In this document: positions 1 through 11,956 of the stretch, one piece after another
Position numbering within the stretch: the first letter of the stretch is position 1
How the letters are laid out: every line of letters begins with the position of its first letter
DNA from: Chlorops oryzae
Taxonomy: Eukaryota > Arthropoda > Insecta > Diptera > Chloropidae
Direction of reading: 5' to 3'
Assembly (NCBI GenBank): GCA_020466095.1
Contig: CM035807.1
Location: forward strand, 109,638,906 to 109,702,905
DNA: 64,000 nucleotides
The notes under the pieces: model-generated
The model's input: only the letters and a program-made list of their open reading frames with translations
Databases searched by the model: none
Told to the model about the DNA's origin: nothing
Program-made: the position numbers and the translations under genes

Positions 1-9
1 GTAACTTAC

Positions 10-234
10 CGAACGAGTCGACGGCTTGACATAAAAATGTTTCAAGTGGCAAAGAGCACGTTGGAAGCGCGCGCACACACAAACAAACTTGCACACGGAA
101 AGCTCATGTTGTCTCTTAATAGAAGAGCAGAAATTAAACTAGCAAGCAAAAGAATAACACAAAAATAGAACATAAATAGATAGAACGAATTTCGCTTCAA
201 ATACGGAAAACAATAGCAACAAAGCAGCCGAACT
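10..234 (-). other. Candidate first exon of a minus-strand gene (left edge)
   Basis: Reading the minus strand, a perfect arthropod initiator TCAGTT lies at 236-231 (A+1 at 234). A strong splice donor, TTCG followed by GTAAGTTAC, has its GT at positions 9-8. The sequence between would be a 225-nt exon of 5'-UTR character. An ATG at 32-30 opens a frame of seven codons plus two bases (MSSRRLV, then CG) up to the donor. A separate short upstream ORF (MSFPCASLF...) closes before it. No DPE or MTE match is seen at the required spacing and the start context (TTTT before ATG) is poor. The gene, if real, continues to the left of the window, so nothing can be said of its product. Confidence 0.25.
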
Positions 235-1689
235 GAAGAAGTCGAACGTAAGCTCATAGAGCAGAGCACAAGAGCGCACATGAGTGCCTGTGGCGTTCGC
301 TCGCAGGCTACTCATATGCCAAAAGCGGAAAAGACTATCAAATAGCAGAAGCCAAGTGCAGCCATTCAGTCAGGCAGCATCCAGAATGGTTGCTATAGCA
401 AGCCATTGAAGCCATGTGCCAGGAACATTTTTCATAATCAAAAAGCTTTTAGCGGCCAAGTGGCACTGGCAACAGTCAGAACCGCAACAGAAAAAACAAA
501 AGAGAGAGATAGCTAGAGCAGCAGCAGTCAACTTTGCTAGAATCTTCTTTTCGCCAACTTCCGCCGGCCTCAGTGGAGTATATTTGTCTTTTTCCAGAAG
601 TTCCCTTTTCATGGAGCTTATGTGCTCAAAAATACTGCTAATGATCTCGCGTGCACAATAAGCCAAATGGTTATAAAAAAAAAATGAAGAAAAAATTATT
701 TATGTAGCGATGTGTACCTGGAGAATTTCTTCCACGAAAAGTACCTACCAGGAAATGTTAAGAAAATAATGCATGAAAATAATACATATAGGTACACATT
801 CCATTGCGTATAGGAACCCTTGTATCCCCTTTAAATTTCTGTTGAAGTCCTTCAATACCATAAAACTTGAAGTCTGTTCGGTGGGACGAGTGGCAGGTAG
901 GCAGCCAACAGTTCTACATTTCTGTTCGCTCAAAGGGTTACCAACCTAAAGAGGTGCTTGAATGAAAATCAAGTTTGTGTGAGCAAAAATAGTACTTCCG
1001 AAAAATGAAAGTGCATTCAAAAAGACCAATATTCCAATGGAATTCTTTGCCATTTCGACCAAATTCTGCTTTTGAGCTCTGCCTTTTTTCCGCATAGACT
1101 TTTCATGATAAAAATCCAACATTTTGTATTAAATTTAAGTCAGGGTAGCTCGATGGTCACATTTTTTTCTCGAAATAAGCTGGTCGCAATCTTAATTATC
1201 CATTTTCGGGGGAATGAACTTTATTCCAGTTTTTCCATGGAATCCAATTCTAGGTCAAACTGTGAAACATCTTTTTCTATGTACGCCACTGCTAGTAAAA
1301 ACTGCTCGTACCTAAAACCACGCTTATAATGCTAGCACCCATCAGGTCACTGTATGACTTCTCATCTGAGTTTTTCCAGTATTTTTTTTTTGCTGTATGG
1401 ACCTGAATCTCTCAATATAAGTCCAAAATTCCCCAAAGTATGATTATTCGTCTCCTAAATGATCTATCTAAGAACTCCTCAAAATCCCTCACAGACTTTT
1501 CTTCCCCCCTTGTCTCCCTAAATATCACAAGATCCCTTTAATAGGGAAGGTTTCCTAAGTTTCTTTGAGGTTTAATACTAGTATTTTTAAGTCAGTATGA
1601 CTTTTAATTGTTCCACTGCACATACGTAAGTATATACAGTGTACCAATATTATCTCATGCATTGGTATAGCGACAATTCAGATCAGTGG
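235..1689. other. No gene seen; AT-rich spacer
   Basis: Short overlapping reading frames occur on both strands around 370-666, but none has recognisable domains or convincing codon structure. A second initiator-like TCAGTC sits on the + strand near 367-372, so a divergent promoter with the left-edge exon is possible but unsupported. Confidence 0.5.
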
Positions 1690-1987
1690 TCGAGATTCTG
1701 TGCCATCCTCACCTCATCAACAACTACAGCCCTGCGAGACTAACACAAGAGAGCATCCTAAAGACCAGGTACGGCCAATAAGACTGTGGGGCTCCTCCCG
1801 GCTCCCGGCTGAACCCTGTCAACAAGGTTATATGGTCAACCTTTCCTGCTTTCTGTTAGCTAGGGTCTGCGGGCTTGGAAAGCCCGTAACTGTCCGAAGA
1901 CTTACCCATGAGAGAAGGTACCCCCGAGTTGACAACACTAGGCGTTAGTTGGCCCATCTCAGCATCTCTGAATGACGAAAAAAAAAA
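1690..1987 (+). repeat. GC-rich retroposon-like patch ending in poly-A
   Basis: About 300 bp that are clearly richer in G and C than their surroundings end in a run of nine or more A (about 1979-1987). Inside are short inverted blocks such as GGGCTTGGAAAGCCC (1872-1886) and CTCCCGG repeated. The tail is followed by CTCCCTTTAATGGGA, and a similar TCCCTTTAATAGGGA stands near 1533-1547, which could be a degenerate target duplication or simply a shared palindrome. The composition jump plus A-tail suggests a retroposed fragment (SINE or LINE end). I do not recognise the family and no reading frame in it looks like a known retrotransposon protein. Confidence 0.4.
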
Positions 1988-4900
1988 CTCCCTTTAATGG
2001 GACTAAGAAATAAAGTGATTTTTTCTCTGGGAGTTCTCTGTTGATCCGAAAATCACATAACTCAGTTGACAAATCCAACCGTTTAAGATGTGACAAAAGG
2101 TTCGATCGTTCAAAGATGATCGGAAAATCTTTCTTATTTGCGTAGGATCACTACGTTGGTCGTTCCTATGACACGGATTATAAATGATAATAAAATGTTC
2201 CCATCTGTGATAAATTCCACATGGTCACAAGAGCGCCGAGAGTTGATATTCTAATGCTCTCCATAAGAGTTCTTTATTTTTAGAATGGACCCGCCGAGAG
2301 GACGTTAACAATCACTTCAGTCGATTCGTTAAGATGCTCTAAATAGATTTTTAGGGAAAAGTGGATGCCATTAAAGAGGGCAATGGCCTCGTGCATTTCA
2401 TCGATGAAAGTGGAGACGACCACGTGCATTCCAGGTATTTTTGGGAGAGACAAGTGAGGAGAGCGATTTCAAAGCAGCCGATTGAAAATAGACACATTTT
2501 TTCAATTTCCATTTCATTTTCTATTTCGATTCGTTTTACCCTGTTCCCTTCAATGTGTTTCCATCTTTACTTGGAGTGACTGCATGTGCGTGCGCATATG
2601 TATCGTGCCCAGCCACACACTGTGGCGGCCCTCTATCTTCGATTGCGAACACAAATTTAGAACAAAGCCCACCCAGCGCAGCGGTTGGTATCAAATGTCA
2701 CACGATTTTCGATTGCGTGAAAGTTTTTTAATGGATTTTGGAAAAGTTTTTTGCACGGAAAAGCAAAAAAAAAAAAGAAGAGTTGTACACGATGCTCTTG
2801 CGCATGTTTGCCACGAGATCCGAGGCATCTGAAAGAGACCAGCGGCAGGAAGAAGACGTACAAAACCATTTAATTAAAGTTGTCTTTTTCTTTTTTTGTT
2901 TGTTAGCAAGAAAACCCCTCGCCACTTGCCATTTGTCACTGGTGAAGAACCCTTTTCCGAATTGCAACCGACCTGACCGAAGCGACTTAAATTCTTCTGT
3001 CAGACGCTTAATAAAAATGTCACAAATTCTTTTATTTATTGAGGATGCGTATATATGACTATATCTATATATTTAATTTTTTTATTTTATTTTTTATTTT
3101 TTATTTTAAATAAAAAAAAGTAATTCCGAGCCCATCACGGGGCGCACACGGCATGGAGCTATTGCAATCTCCTCCCCGCTTTCGTTGTTTCCGCATGAAA
3201 AACTTTCCGACTCGATTCCAACGCCTCGCCTCTCCGCATTTCATCGCTTAACTCGTAAGTCAAAAGTGTGCGCCTACAAGTTTTCCAATCTTTTCCCCGC
3301 CCCTTCGGTACCACTCCCACAAAGTTAAGCGTTCATTCGATTGTTTGATTCCATCGTTCTTTGTGCCTTCGTCTCATCTTCGCAAGAACTCGACATACGA
3401 ATTTTAGTCACGATTTAGTATTTTTCATCACACTGATTTTCATGTCACGTTCAAAGCGAACTTTGAAGGCAAAAAGCCGCGGTATGTGGACCGAAGCGGT
3501 ACGCTCCCTCATCCAGCGTCCGTTCCGAGCGTTACGAGCATATGACGCGACACCCTCAGAGGCATGGAGTTTGGGTGTTTTTTTTTTTTGTTTTTTCGTC
3601 TACGGTTTAGTTAAAAGTTAGCCAAAACTTTCTCAAACGGCGAGCGTGTGGCGCTCAAAGCTGTGCGGGCTCTTAAATTTCTTGTTAAGCTGCCGAATAC
3701 GCTCGGCAACGAATAGCAAAAACAAAAATTTTGATGCGAACATTTCACGAAATTTAATAAAAGCTCAAGTGACTAAGGGAAAAAGTATTTATAAATTTTT
3801 AAAAAGGTTCTGGCGCTTGTGTTTCACTCCCGGTTCCTTTTGAGCTCTCTGTGCTATGAAGAGGCCAAAACATGTCGAAGGTTTTATTTCAGTATTCTTC
3901 GCAGAGGGACGCTTGGCTTTTAAGTATGTCCATTTACATTGATGCTATCCCATCGAAGAGTGGCGGCAATTCAAGAACATGACGCACGTCATCGAAATGT
4001 GTGTCCAGTTCTCTCAATGTTTTCCCAACTAAGCTGGTTATATCCATAGACACATTAGAAAAAGAAAAACCGAATTTCTTCACAACTTCGAATTCCGAAA
4101 ATTTAGTTTTTCCTCCATCCCATTGATTTTAATTCGTAGAAAGAATATTTGTTATTTTAAAATTCAACGCTTCCGGGAATCGCACTTCAACGTCCTCCAA
4201 AAGTTTTCCATGCATTCAACTTTCCGAATTGTTTTTGAATATTATTTTACGTGCGCAAAACTTTCCGCATCCAAACTTTTTGGCCAGTTTCCTCGGCAAA
4301 AGCACTCAACAATGAGAGCATTTGAATTGACAATTGAACACCTGAGTTCATGGTCCATAAGAACTGCATATCTACTTCACCTTGGCCACATATCCTTTGT
4401 ATGCTTTGTAGAATTTAAAGTGAGAAGTGTAGTTTACTTTGGTCACTTTAGCAAAAACAAAAAAAAAGAAAATCACTTTTAAATTTCCAATTTCTCTAGA
4501 AGGACTTTTCTCCTAAAAAACTGATCTTTTCGAAAGGGTAAAAACCTTAATTTTTGTACGAAAAATAAGCTACTTTAAAATTAATTATGGCTTTTGAAAG
4601 CATGTGAGACAAGTTGATAAATTATTTTTTTCACAAATACTCTCGACTGAAATACAGATAGAGAGAGTAAAACCAGTTCGCAATTTGGAATTAAAAAATT
4701 TCCCAAAACAAGAATTTACAAAGACTTGCTGAGTGTGTTTTGGTGTAGTTTCCCGACACGGACTTCAATTGCAGTTCCCTTTCCCAGTTTGTTTTTTTTT
4801 TTTGAGTCCTCAAAGATTCGTTCGCGAAAGCCGAAAACTTTTGAAGTAAATTTTGTTAAAGTTGAAATTTAATTTCAACAACTCTCGGTCCGTCAGTTTT

Positions 4901-5285
4901 AGCGGAGCGGGCGGAAGGTGAGAGGAGGTCTGTTTTCGGTGTTGGTCTTTCGAACTGCACTGAGTTCCGAGTACCAAGATCCGCTTAATACTTAATAAGG
5001 AGCGTCGCTTCTCCTGCGAGTCAATGTGGTGCAAACAGATTTAATTCAATTATCCTGAAAGTGCTATAAGCATCCAAACGGTGGGCCTTGTGCTCTGCTC
5101 TGCTCTGGCGCGACCCGCCCGTTTACTGTCTCCATCGAGTGCAATGGGAATTACGGAAAATCTAATTAAAACGCCAACTGTTTTTCCAGGTAAATAATTT
5201 TTGAGTATGCCTGTTAGGTACTGCATAATACGATAAATGTTGCCACTGTGCCCAATGGATATGTAAGAGCGTGCACTCCACATTA
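1988..5285. other. No gene seen; spacer with simple repeats
   Basis: Contains T- and A-homopolymers (for example 3077-3119, TTTTATTTTATT-like) and many short ORFs that owe their length to low-complexity sequence. Nothing with recognisable protein homology, RNA structure or transposon ends was found. Confidence 0.5.
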
Positions 5286-5493
5286 CAGTGAGGCCTCTAC
5301 AAAGCGAAATAGAATTCTAGGGAATACGAGAAAAAATTCTTTAGTCATGACATCATTTACAGGAGGGAGTGGAATTTTCTGAATAGATGTGATATTATAA
5401 GGATCACCAAAGGGCTTAAAGAATTCTTATTAGATTAGTGGAAAAAGTCAAAAAACTTTGAAACGAATTCCTCAACATAGAGGTTCCACCGTG
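5286..5493. mobile_element. Candidate pogo/Tigger-like MITE, about 208 bp
   Basis: The left end reads TA then CAGTGAGGCCTCTAC. The right end, read as its reverse complement, begins CACGGTGGAACCTCTATG. Both keep the GTG..CCTCTA core typical of pogo/Tigger-type Tc1-mariner MITEs, with GAATTC blocks further in on both arms (5311-5316 and 5466-5471). The left flank is TA, the expected target; the right flank is not an intact TA, so the right end is worn or misplaced. Too short to encode a transposase. Family assignment rests on the terminal motif only. Confidence 0.4.
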
Positions 5494-8340
5494 TGGTGCA
5501 CCTGGAATTCATTATTCTTCATATAAGTGGAAGAAGCGCTTCCGCTGCTGCATCTAATTTTTCTTGCACTTTTTGTTGGCATTTCGAACAAGTATTTGGA
5601 AAACTGTTTTCGGTGAAAATTTTCGCAAAGTTTTTCGTTTGAGTTATGAAAGAAGAGATCACACGCCGCCGTTAGACGTCGCCTCGAGGAGGCGTGCACA
5701 CCTTAAAAGGGCTCACTTGGGGGACCTTGTCTCGTGGCTTGCCTTCTACGAAGGGACAACGGCAAGTTTTCTTTTTTTTTCTTTGCGACGTTTCTGCGTG
5801 CACTTGTGCACACCTATGTGTGCATGCAGGTGCACAAAAGTGTTTGTGCGATTGTGTCAGTGTTTTGTGCCACACAAAATGGTGGATGTAAGTTTTCGGT
5901 CGCCTTCCGCAAAATGTTTTTCTCGCTTTTCAATTCAGCACCGCAAAAACGTTTTGAGAAATTATTGCGAAAGTTTGTTTTTTCATTTTCGTTGCAAATA
6001 ACTTTATTCCCTTTCTTTTATTTTACTTTAACCGCCTTTCCTTTTTCCTTCTGTTTGTATTTTTGTTGGTTTTTTTTCTTCTTTTTTGGGTTGTTTTCAA
6101 ATCGCGCGAAATGAAAACGCATAAATTTTGATATCAAAACGGGCGAAAACACTTGGCGCTCACCTTGCGACAACGAAAGTCAAAAAAACTGCGGCAGAGG
6201 AACGGTCGTGGAGAGGGGTGAGGCTGTACGTTAGATGCAAGCGGCCACCCTGCCTCCAGTATCGTGTGCAGCGGAAATTTTTCGGTGAGCTTCGCAAGCA
6301 GCGCAGCGAAGCTGACATTTCCTATTTTTGAACAAAGCGAGGGCGGTGCATTATCCGGGGGAAGGTGGCGTGCGGGCAGGAGAGAGAGGAAGATAGCCGA
6401 GTGGCTTTGGAAAGATTCGGTGGATTATAGCACAACTAGAAATATGATTGTATTTGTAACAGAAATGCAATAAATAGCGAAACCCTTGGTATCGGAGGTG
6501 GGGGCATTCGGTCTCTTTCAGAGATTTCCTGCATCGAACAGAATTTTGTGTCGTACGAGGTACTCGTACTATGAGGTACTACGTACTCGGAGGTTCTGTG
6601 CATGACACTTTTCCGTAAGTATCTTAAATGATCGCTGTAGAAAGCAGAAGGTTAGATCTTGGCATAATAATTGACTTAGATATTAGATTTTTTGTGGACA
6701 ACTTAACGCTGATATGACGTGGTCGATGGGTCAAAGATTTGATCGATTGTCTCGGGGTGATGCATAAAGCTGGGCACTGGAACAACATTATCTCTTCTCA
6801 GAATAAATAGCCATAAAAAGACGATGAAGGGTATGCCTTTTTTATGTGACATCGTCCTACTATCTGTTTTCGTCTCGAGTCCAATGCCACAACCCGCTAA
6901 GGGAGCCCCCTGAGGCCTTGCCGTCAGTGGCTTTCAAAAAAAGACCGTAAATATGAAATAGTCCTAACCATCGTTCTTACTATCTGTTAATTCTCACAAT
7001 TTAACAAATATGAGTTAATCTCTGAACCAAATCAGAGAAATTCACTTATAACCAAGCGCATAGCTTTCCTTCCTCAAAAGAGACACAACTACAATATTTT
7101 TTCAAGAATGCTATTAATTATAGAGTTTTAAAAATCTTTGGGCTTTAAAAATGTAAAAGGCTTTTCTATAGAAGTTTGAGTTTTGTCACTTTTGAAGATT
7201 TTGTAGCATATCAAGTTTTTTTTTTTTGTAGAAATCCTTAGGGTCAAACATGTATATTTTAATGTGCTTGTTAAATCTTAATTAAAATTGATTACAATTA
7301 GGGCAGCAGCCTTCCATCCCTTTTGGGGTCTTTGGGAGCGTTGCTCAACAAACGAATAGCCATTCAGAAGCGCTTGATGTCCTTCCATAATGGGGATGTT
7401 AATTTTCATTTCTTCTCAAAATATGTAATTAAATAAGTAAAATTTAAATAAGTTAACGACTTTATTTTGGGACCCTATCCAAAGTCTAGGTACAGCAATA
7501 AACAATATCATTGCCCGTCGGCTTCCTTAAAAAAAGTTGCTTACGATTGTGTTTTTTTTTTAAATTTTGATGGTTCGTGCGTGAAAAGTATATGGAAGCG
7601 AATCGATGGAACATGGACGATTGTATAAGTTGTTTTAAGAATGGAGTCCATTAAAATAAGAAGAAAACCCCCCGGCGCCAAGGAACCCGAAAGATTGGTT
7701 TCAATCTGCCATGTCACTCGAAATGGGTAGCGGGACAAGAACAAACTTCCGTTGTCTGTGGGGAAATTTCCAAATAAAATTAAACACAAATGACATGAAA
7801 ATTGACATAAAAAGTGCTAACCTTGTCAGCAAGGTTTCGGGAAAACCTGGCTCGATGGGCGATTTTCTTTTATTAAATTATCCCGCAGATTTCCTTGTGC
7901 TCTGCTTGATAAGCAAATTGTTTTTGTGATTTTTTCATGTCCATTTTTTTCTTCTTTCTATTTTTTATTTATTTTATTTTATTTATTTTTTGTGGAGCCA
8001 TAAACATTGAATGGTGTTTTTTGGGCATTTTATTGTGCACCCAGAATGCTTTATTGCTTGAACCGAAATATACATATCTGTGAGGCCTTTGTACGTGTTT
8101 GCTTCTGTCTTTATTGCGTTTTTATGCATTGAATCATGTCTACATAAAATTTGTTACAATTCAAACCCTGTTGGAAATTGTAAAGACATTCCATTTGGCA
8201 CGTTTCATTTTACTTAATGTCATGAATTTTTGAATTGAGTACTTCAGCAGCTAGCTGGGATATCTCCTGCATATTTCAGGGCGTTATAAACAGTTGTCAC
8301 ACAAATAGAAGGGTAGAAAAAGATTTTGTGTGCACGATTG
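5494..8340. other. No gene seen; spacer
   Basis: Long T-rich stretches (about 5770-5790 and 6005-6090) inflate several overlapping ORFs around 5564-6114. At 6551-6590 there is a small cluster of GTAC-centred palindromes (TACGAGGTACTCGTA). Near 7965-7990 an (ATTTT)n-like tract occurs. No supported gene. Confidence 0.5.
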
Positions 8341-8454
8341 TGTGTGGGTGTGTGAGTGACAGAGAGAGAGTGAAGAGAGTGAGATAGAGTGAGAGTGGGA
8401 GTGAAAGGGTGGGAGAGTGAAGAGAGAATGTGAAAGAGAGAGACAAGGGAAGAA
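8341..8454 (+). repeat. Purine-rich GA/GT tract
   Basis: About 110 bp with almost only G, A and T on the + strand: GTGTGTGGG-type start, then many GAGAG blocks. In flies GAGAG/CTCTC clusters bind GAGA factor, and such mirror-symmetric purine tracts can also adopt triplex structures. Either role is inference; it may simply be a degenerate microsatellite. Confidence 0.6.
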
Positions 8455-10932
8455 ACCCGAACTCTAAGACCAAGACCTACGGTAGTCATTGAGTAAAAAT
8501 TTCCAACTGGGGCTATTGCAGAGATAGAGAAACATTTCCACAAACAAATGTCCATTACGAGAGGATTTAAATTATAAAAATCAACAATGTCCGCCTGTGC
8601 CTTGTACGTACATAGTCTCAGATAAAATTTTTGGTCTTTTCATTCTCTACATTCATTCCAAGACTATCTAAGTTTCGTACATATCTTGCAGTATCATTGA
8701 TAGTGTCTGAAAAGGTTACAGAAATTACAGTTAATACTTTTAGGGGCTCAAGCATTTTACGGTTTTTCGAATGCGATTCAGATACCGACCAAAAGATCTT
8801 AATGTAGGTAAAACTTTGAAATTAAAAGCACGCTATAACCAGCATTTGCATTCAAGTGCGATCTTAGCTACAATAGCTCACTTGTTCACTTGGCTTATCG
8901 TGCTTTGAGTTCTTCATTTCATTCATCTTAAAATGAAATTATAAAAAAAAAAAATACAAACAAAAAAAATCTGGGAGCTGTCTTGCTGCTACCCAAAAAT
9001 ACATTTTATGGTCGAAATCGTTAGAGCGGAGTGAAGTAAAAATAGGCTCGCATGAGTGTGTGCTTTAATGCCTTAAATTCTTTTCCGACAACTGTAGGCC
9101 GACTACTTCTTGCCAGATTTCACAGTCTATATGTACATGTAGTAGAGTAGGTATTCACGTTACCATTTCTATGTGTGCGCAGATATGAAAATACATAAAT
9201 AATAAGATAATTACATACGCACACATCTCTCAGACCATTCGGAAAAGTAAAAAAAGGAAAATGGGCACTTTTATCCGGCAAAGGATTGCTCGGCGGGTGT
9301 GTGCGTTGGAAATCGTTATTCCTTGATTTTTTTTTTTTTTTTTTTTGGGTATTTTTTCGTATTTTGATTGAAGGAAGCCTGGCCGCTTGTGAATCATTCT
9401 TGTAGGCTTTTGATGGCAGATTTGTGTGATTAAGGTGTTCGGAGCCATGGACGGGGAAAAGAAGTATTGTATCCAATATGAAAATGAAATTATGCAAGTG
9501 AATGTGAATATAAAAGATGGGCTCGGGATTTTAACATTATTTTATACTTGAATATGGGTTTAATGCATCATGCTTCATTAAGAAAATCCTTTTGTTGTGG
9601 GCTTATCTCTTTTCGGGCGATGACACAAAGTTTATCTAACCGGATGACTTGGGTTTACGTTTAATTATATAATATAATGTAGCACAAAAAACAAATTTGG
9701 TGTTAGCTTTAGTGCACAAAACAGGTAGGAATTCAAACATAGTAATTTAATTATTTGAATGGGCATTAAGACATGTTATAAAAACAATAATATTACGCAC
9801 GATACATAAATATAAGAAGGAGGAGTGTTTATTTGAATTGAATGGCCTTCGTTCGAAATATTTTATAAGGAAATTTTATTTAATAAAAATCAAACGATTA
9901 TTGTCGGTATGGTTTGCCGCTGCGCTGCCAAGTCAATGTTCTCCGTTTAAAAATACAACACTCGTTCTGCTATAAGTGTCCGTCCGAACGAACAGTCTAT
10001 AATATGTGTGTATATACATATAAGAATAAAAGCCGAATCCGAGTTGACTGCCAAACAAAAAATAGTGGCCCAGCAATTTGACTTCCTCTGAAAATAAAAT
10101 CCTCTATATCCAAAGATCTTTGGTCCGTATGTACTTCGAGCAGTGTTGTGCATGTGTTGCGGATATCGCTACTGCTGCAGGCTTTATTTAGTGCCAAGTG
10201 CCAAGAGGTCTTAGTAAGTAAATAAAGAATAGCGCAGCGAGCACGCTCTCATGTGCTCGGCAAATATTGCTCTCTCGCTGTGACTCTTTTGGGCCATTTT
10301 TAGACACCGACCGAATGGCATGTAGCGACTATTTTACGAAACCGCATGGTCTAGTCTATGGCTTGTCAAAAAGATTTGCTCAGGAAGTTCCTTGAAGAAG
10401 AATGTGGAGACAACTATAGCACAGTGGCGGCAACGGCAACGGCAACGGCGACGATGCCGTTGATCGTCGATCGGGAATTGTCTTTCGGATATTTTTACTT
10501 CTTACCAACGCGGCTCGAATACCAGCGTGGGTAATGCTGCCACACTGTTTGGCACTATCCACAATTGTAGTGGTGGTGCCGTCGAACATATGCCGTTCTA
10601 AGTATAGAACAGAGTGCTAGTTGAAGCGAGCAAAGCATCCTAGTGCGCCTGCGCTGGAGATCATCTATGTGCGTTGGTCCTCTTGAGCAGTGGAAAATGT
10701 GAAACAAACGATCGTACATTCATTCGTTTGGGTATATTTAGCGATTTCCTCACATAGTGCCGGAATGCGCCGTCTCCGTAGGCACTTTAAAGTGTAACGA
10801 TCTCTGTTTCAACGCCACACCGAAAAGTTTTTCGAACGAGCGGAAGTAATCGGCCACTGTGAGCCACAATGTACGCGTACAGTCCAAGCAAACAGTAGAG
10901 ACAACGTCGAGATTTTTTGCATCCTTTAGTGC
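8455..10932. other. No gene seen; spacer becoming GC-richer toward 10.3-10.9 kb
   Basis: 8455-10200 is AT-rich with homopolymers (poly-T 9329-9346). From about 10230 the sequence becomes more balanced. It carries (GGCAAC)n at about 10430-10452 and GATCGTCGATC, and reads like upstream promoter sequence of the candidate start at 10933. No coding potential recognised. Confidence 0.5.
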
Positions 10933-10965
10933 ATTACCGAATTCGTGGTCGAACGGTGCGGATCG
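10931..10965 (+). promoter_or_regulatory. Candidate TATA-less core promoter (Inr+MTE+DPE), possible pri-mir-1 start
   Basis: Setting +1 at A10933 (in GCATTA, four of six matches to the fly initiator TCAKTY), the stretch 10950-10961 CGAACGGTGCGG falls exactly at +18 to +29. It matches ten of twelve positions of the MTE consensus CSARCSSAACGS. GGATCG at 10960-10965 falls exactly at +28 to +33 and matches five of six positions of the DPE (RGWYVT). The DNA downstream (10966-11030, rich in AAACAAA) has the look of a dipteran 5' UTR. Inr/MTE/DPE promoters are typical of developmentally controlled fly genes. mir-1 lies 5.7 kb downstream on the same strand with no other gene between, so I infer that this could start its primary transcript. 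A TATATAA at about 11058-11064 is an alternative TATA-type start. A possible first donor GTGAGT is at 11598. Confidence 0.45.
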
Positions 10966-11520
10966 TCAACCCAAAGAAACGGGAAATCAAAATTTACAAA
11001 CAAACAAAAAATTATAAAAAAATTTAAGACGAATTTCTAAATATTGCCTGCCGCCTTATATAACTCTGCTGCGGAAATCGTTTGAATGTCCAGAAAAGTG
11101 TTAAAAACTATTATTTTTTCAATCGTTTCCAAACAGACTTTTGTGCTTACGCAATCCAACATTTGAAAAAAAAAAACAAATACTTAAAAAATAAAAACCA
11201 AAAAAGCAAGAAAAAGTTTAAAAGATCTTTAAATTGAAGGCGCAACGGAACCAGAAAAATCGGGCCTTTTGACCTCCTTGTGGTTGAGGAAACGTCAAAA
11301 TAGATGAAAAAACCAAATGACAGTAGAAGTGTCAAATGACAGGAGCATGAAAGTATTTCACAAATTTCTTTGATAGAGCTGATCTTTCTATTTATGGAGA
11401 ACTTTTGCAGAAGAATTTTCAAATTCGTGCAGTGCTAAAAATATAGAGCGTTTTCATAGCTCGATGTGGGCTCAGCTGTCGAGATCGTGAATAACTTGAG
11501 TGAAAGAATATAGCGCATCG

Positions 11521-11580
11521 TAGTAGTAGTTGTTGTTGCTGCTGGTGCTGTCGTCGTCGTCGTCATCATCATCATCATCG
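11521..11580 (+). repeat. Compound trinucleotide tract (TAG/GTT/GCT/GTC/ATC)n
   Basis: Sixty bases of successive triplet runs: three TAG, three TTG, GCTGCTGGTGCT, then GTCGTCGTCGTC and five ATC. Such compound runs usually arise by slippage. It lies about 0.6 kb downstream of the candidate promoter, so it would be in the leader or first intron of that transcript. Confidence 0.85.
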
Positions 11581-11946
11581 GGTTGTGTCGTCGTGTCGTG
11601 AGTCAGAATGAATGATGATCCTCAGCGCGCAATGCGCTGAGAATGTAGCTCGGTTTTCGCTTACATAAAGACATACAAATCGATGTGAATGTGTTCTCTT
11701 ATATATGTATATATAAATATATATATATGTATACAGATGGCTATCCAGCGAGTGCCTGAAAAACACATGGAGAGACAGACATTGGCGGGTAAATGACATT
11801 TTACGCGCAATTGGAACTTTATGTAATATCCTCGCGGTACGCTTTGATTTGTGTGAAGTTCTCAGGAGAATGCAAGGAGAAATATTTCGAGCGATTTGTT
11901 AACCTAAGCGATCCTCAGAAAATTGACTTTTAATTTGAAATCTATT

Positions 11947-11956
11947 CTATTTATAG
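11947..11956 (+). promoter_or_regulatory. Mef2-type site CTATTTATAG
   Basis: A full match to the MADS-box Mef2 consensus YTAWWWWTAR. Mef2 is known to activate mir-1 in fly and vertebrate muscle. In AT-rich DNA a single match is weak evidence; its position between the candidate promoter and the mir-1 hairpin is what makes it worth recording. Confidence 0.35.
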
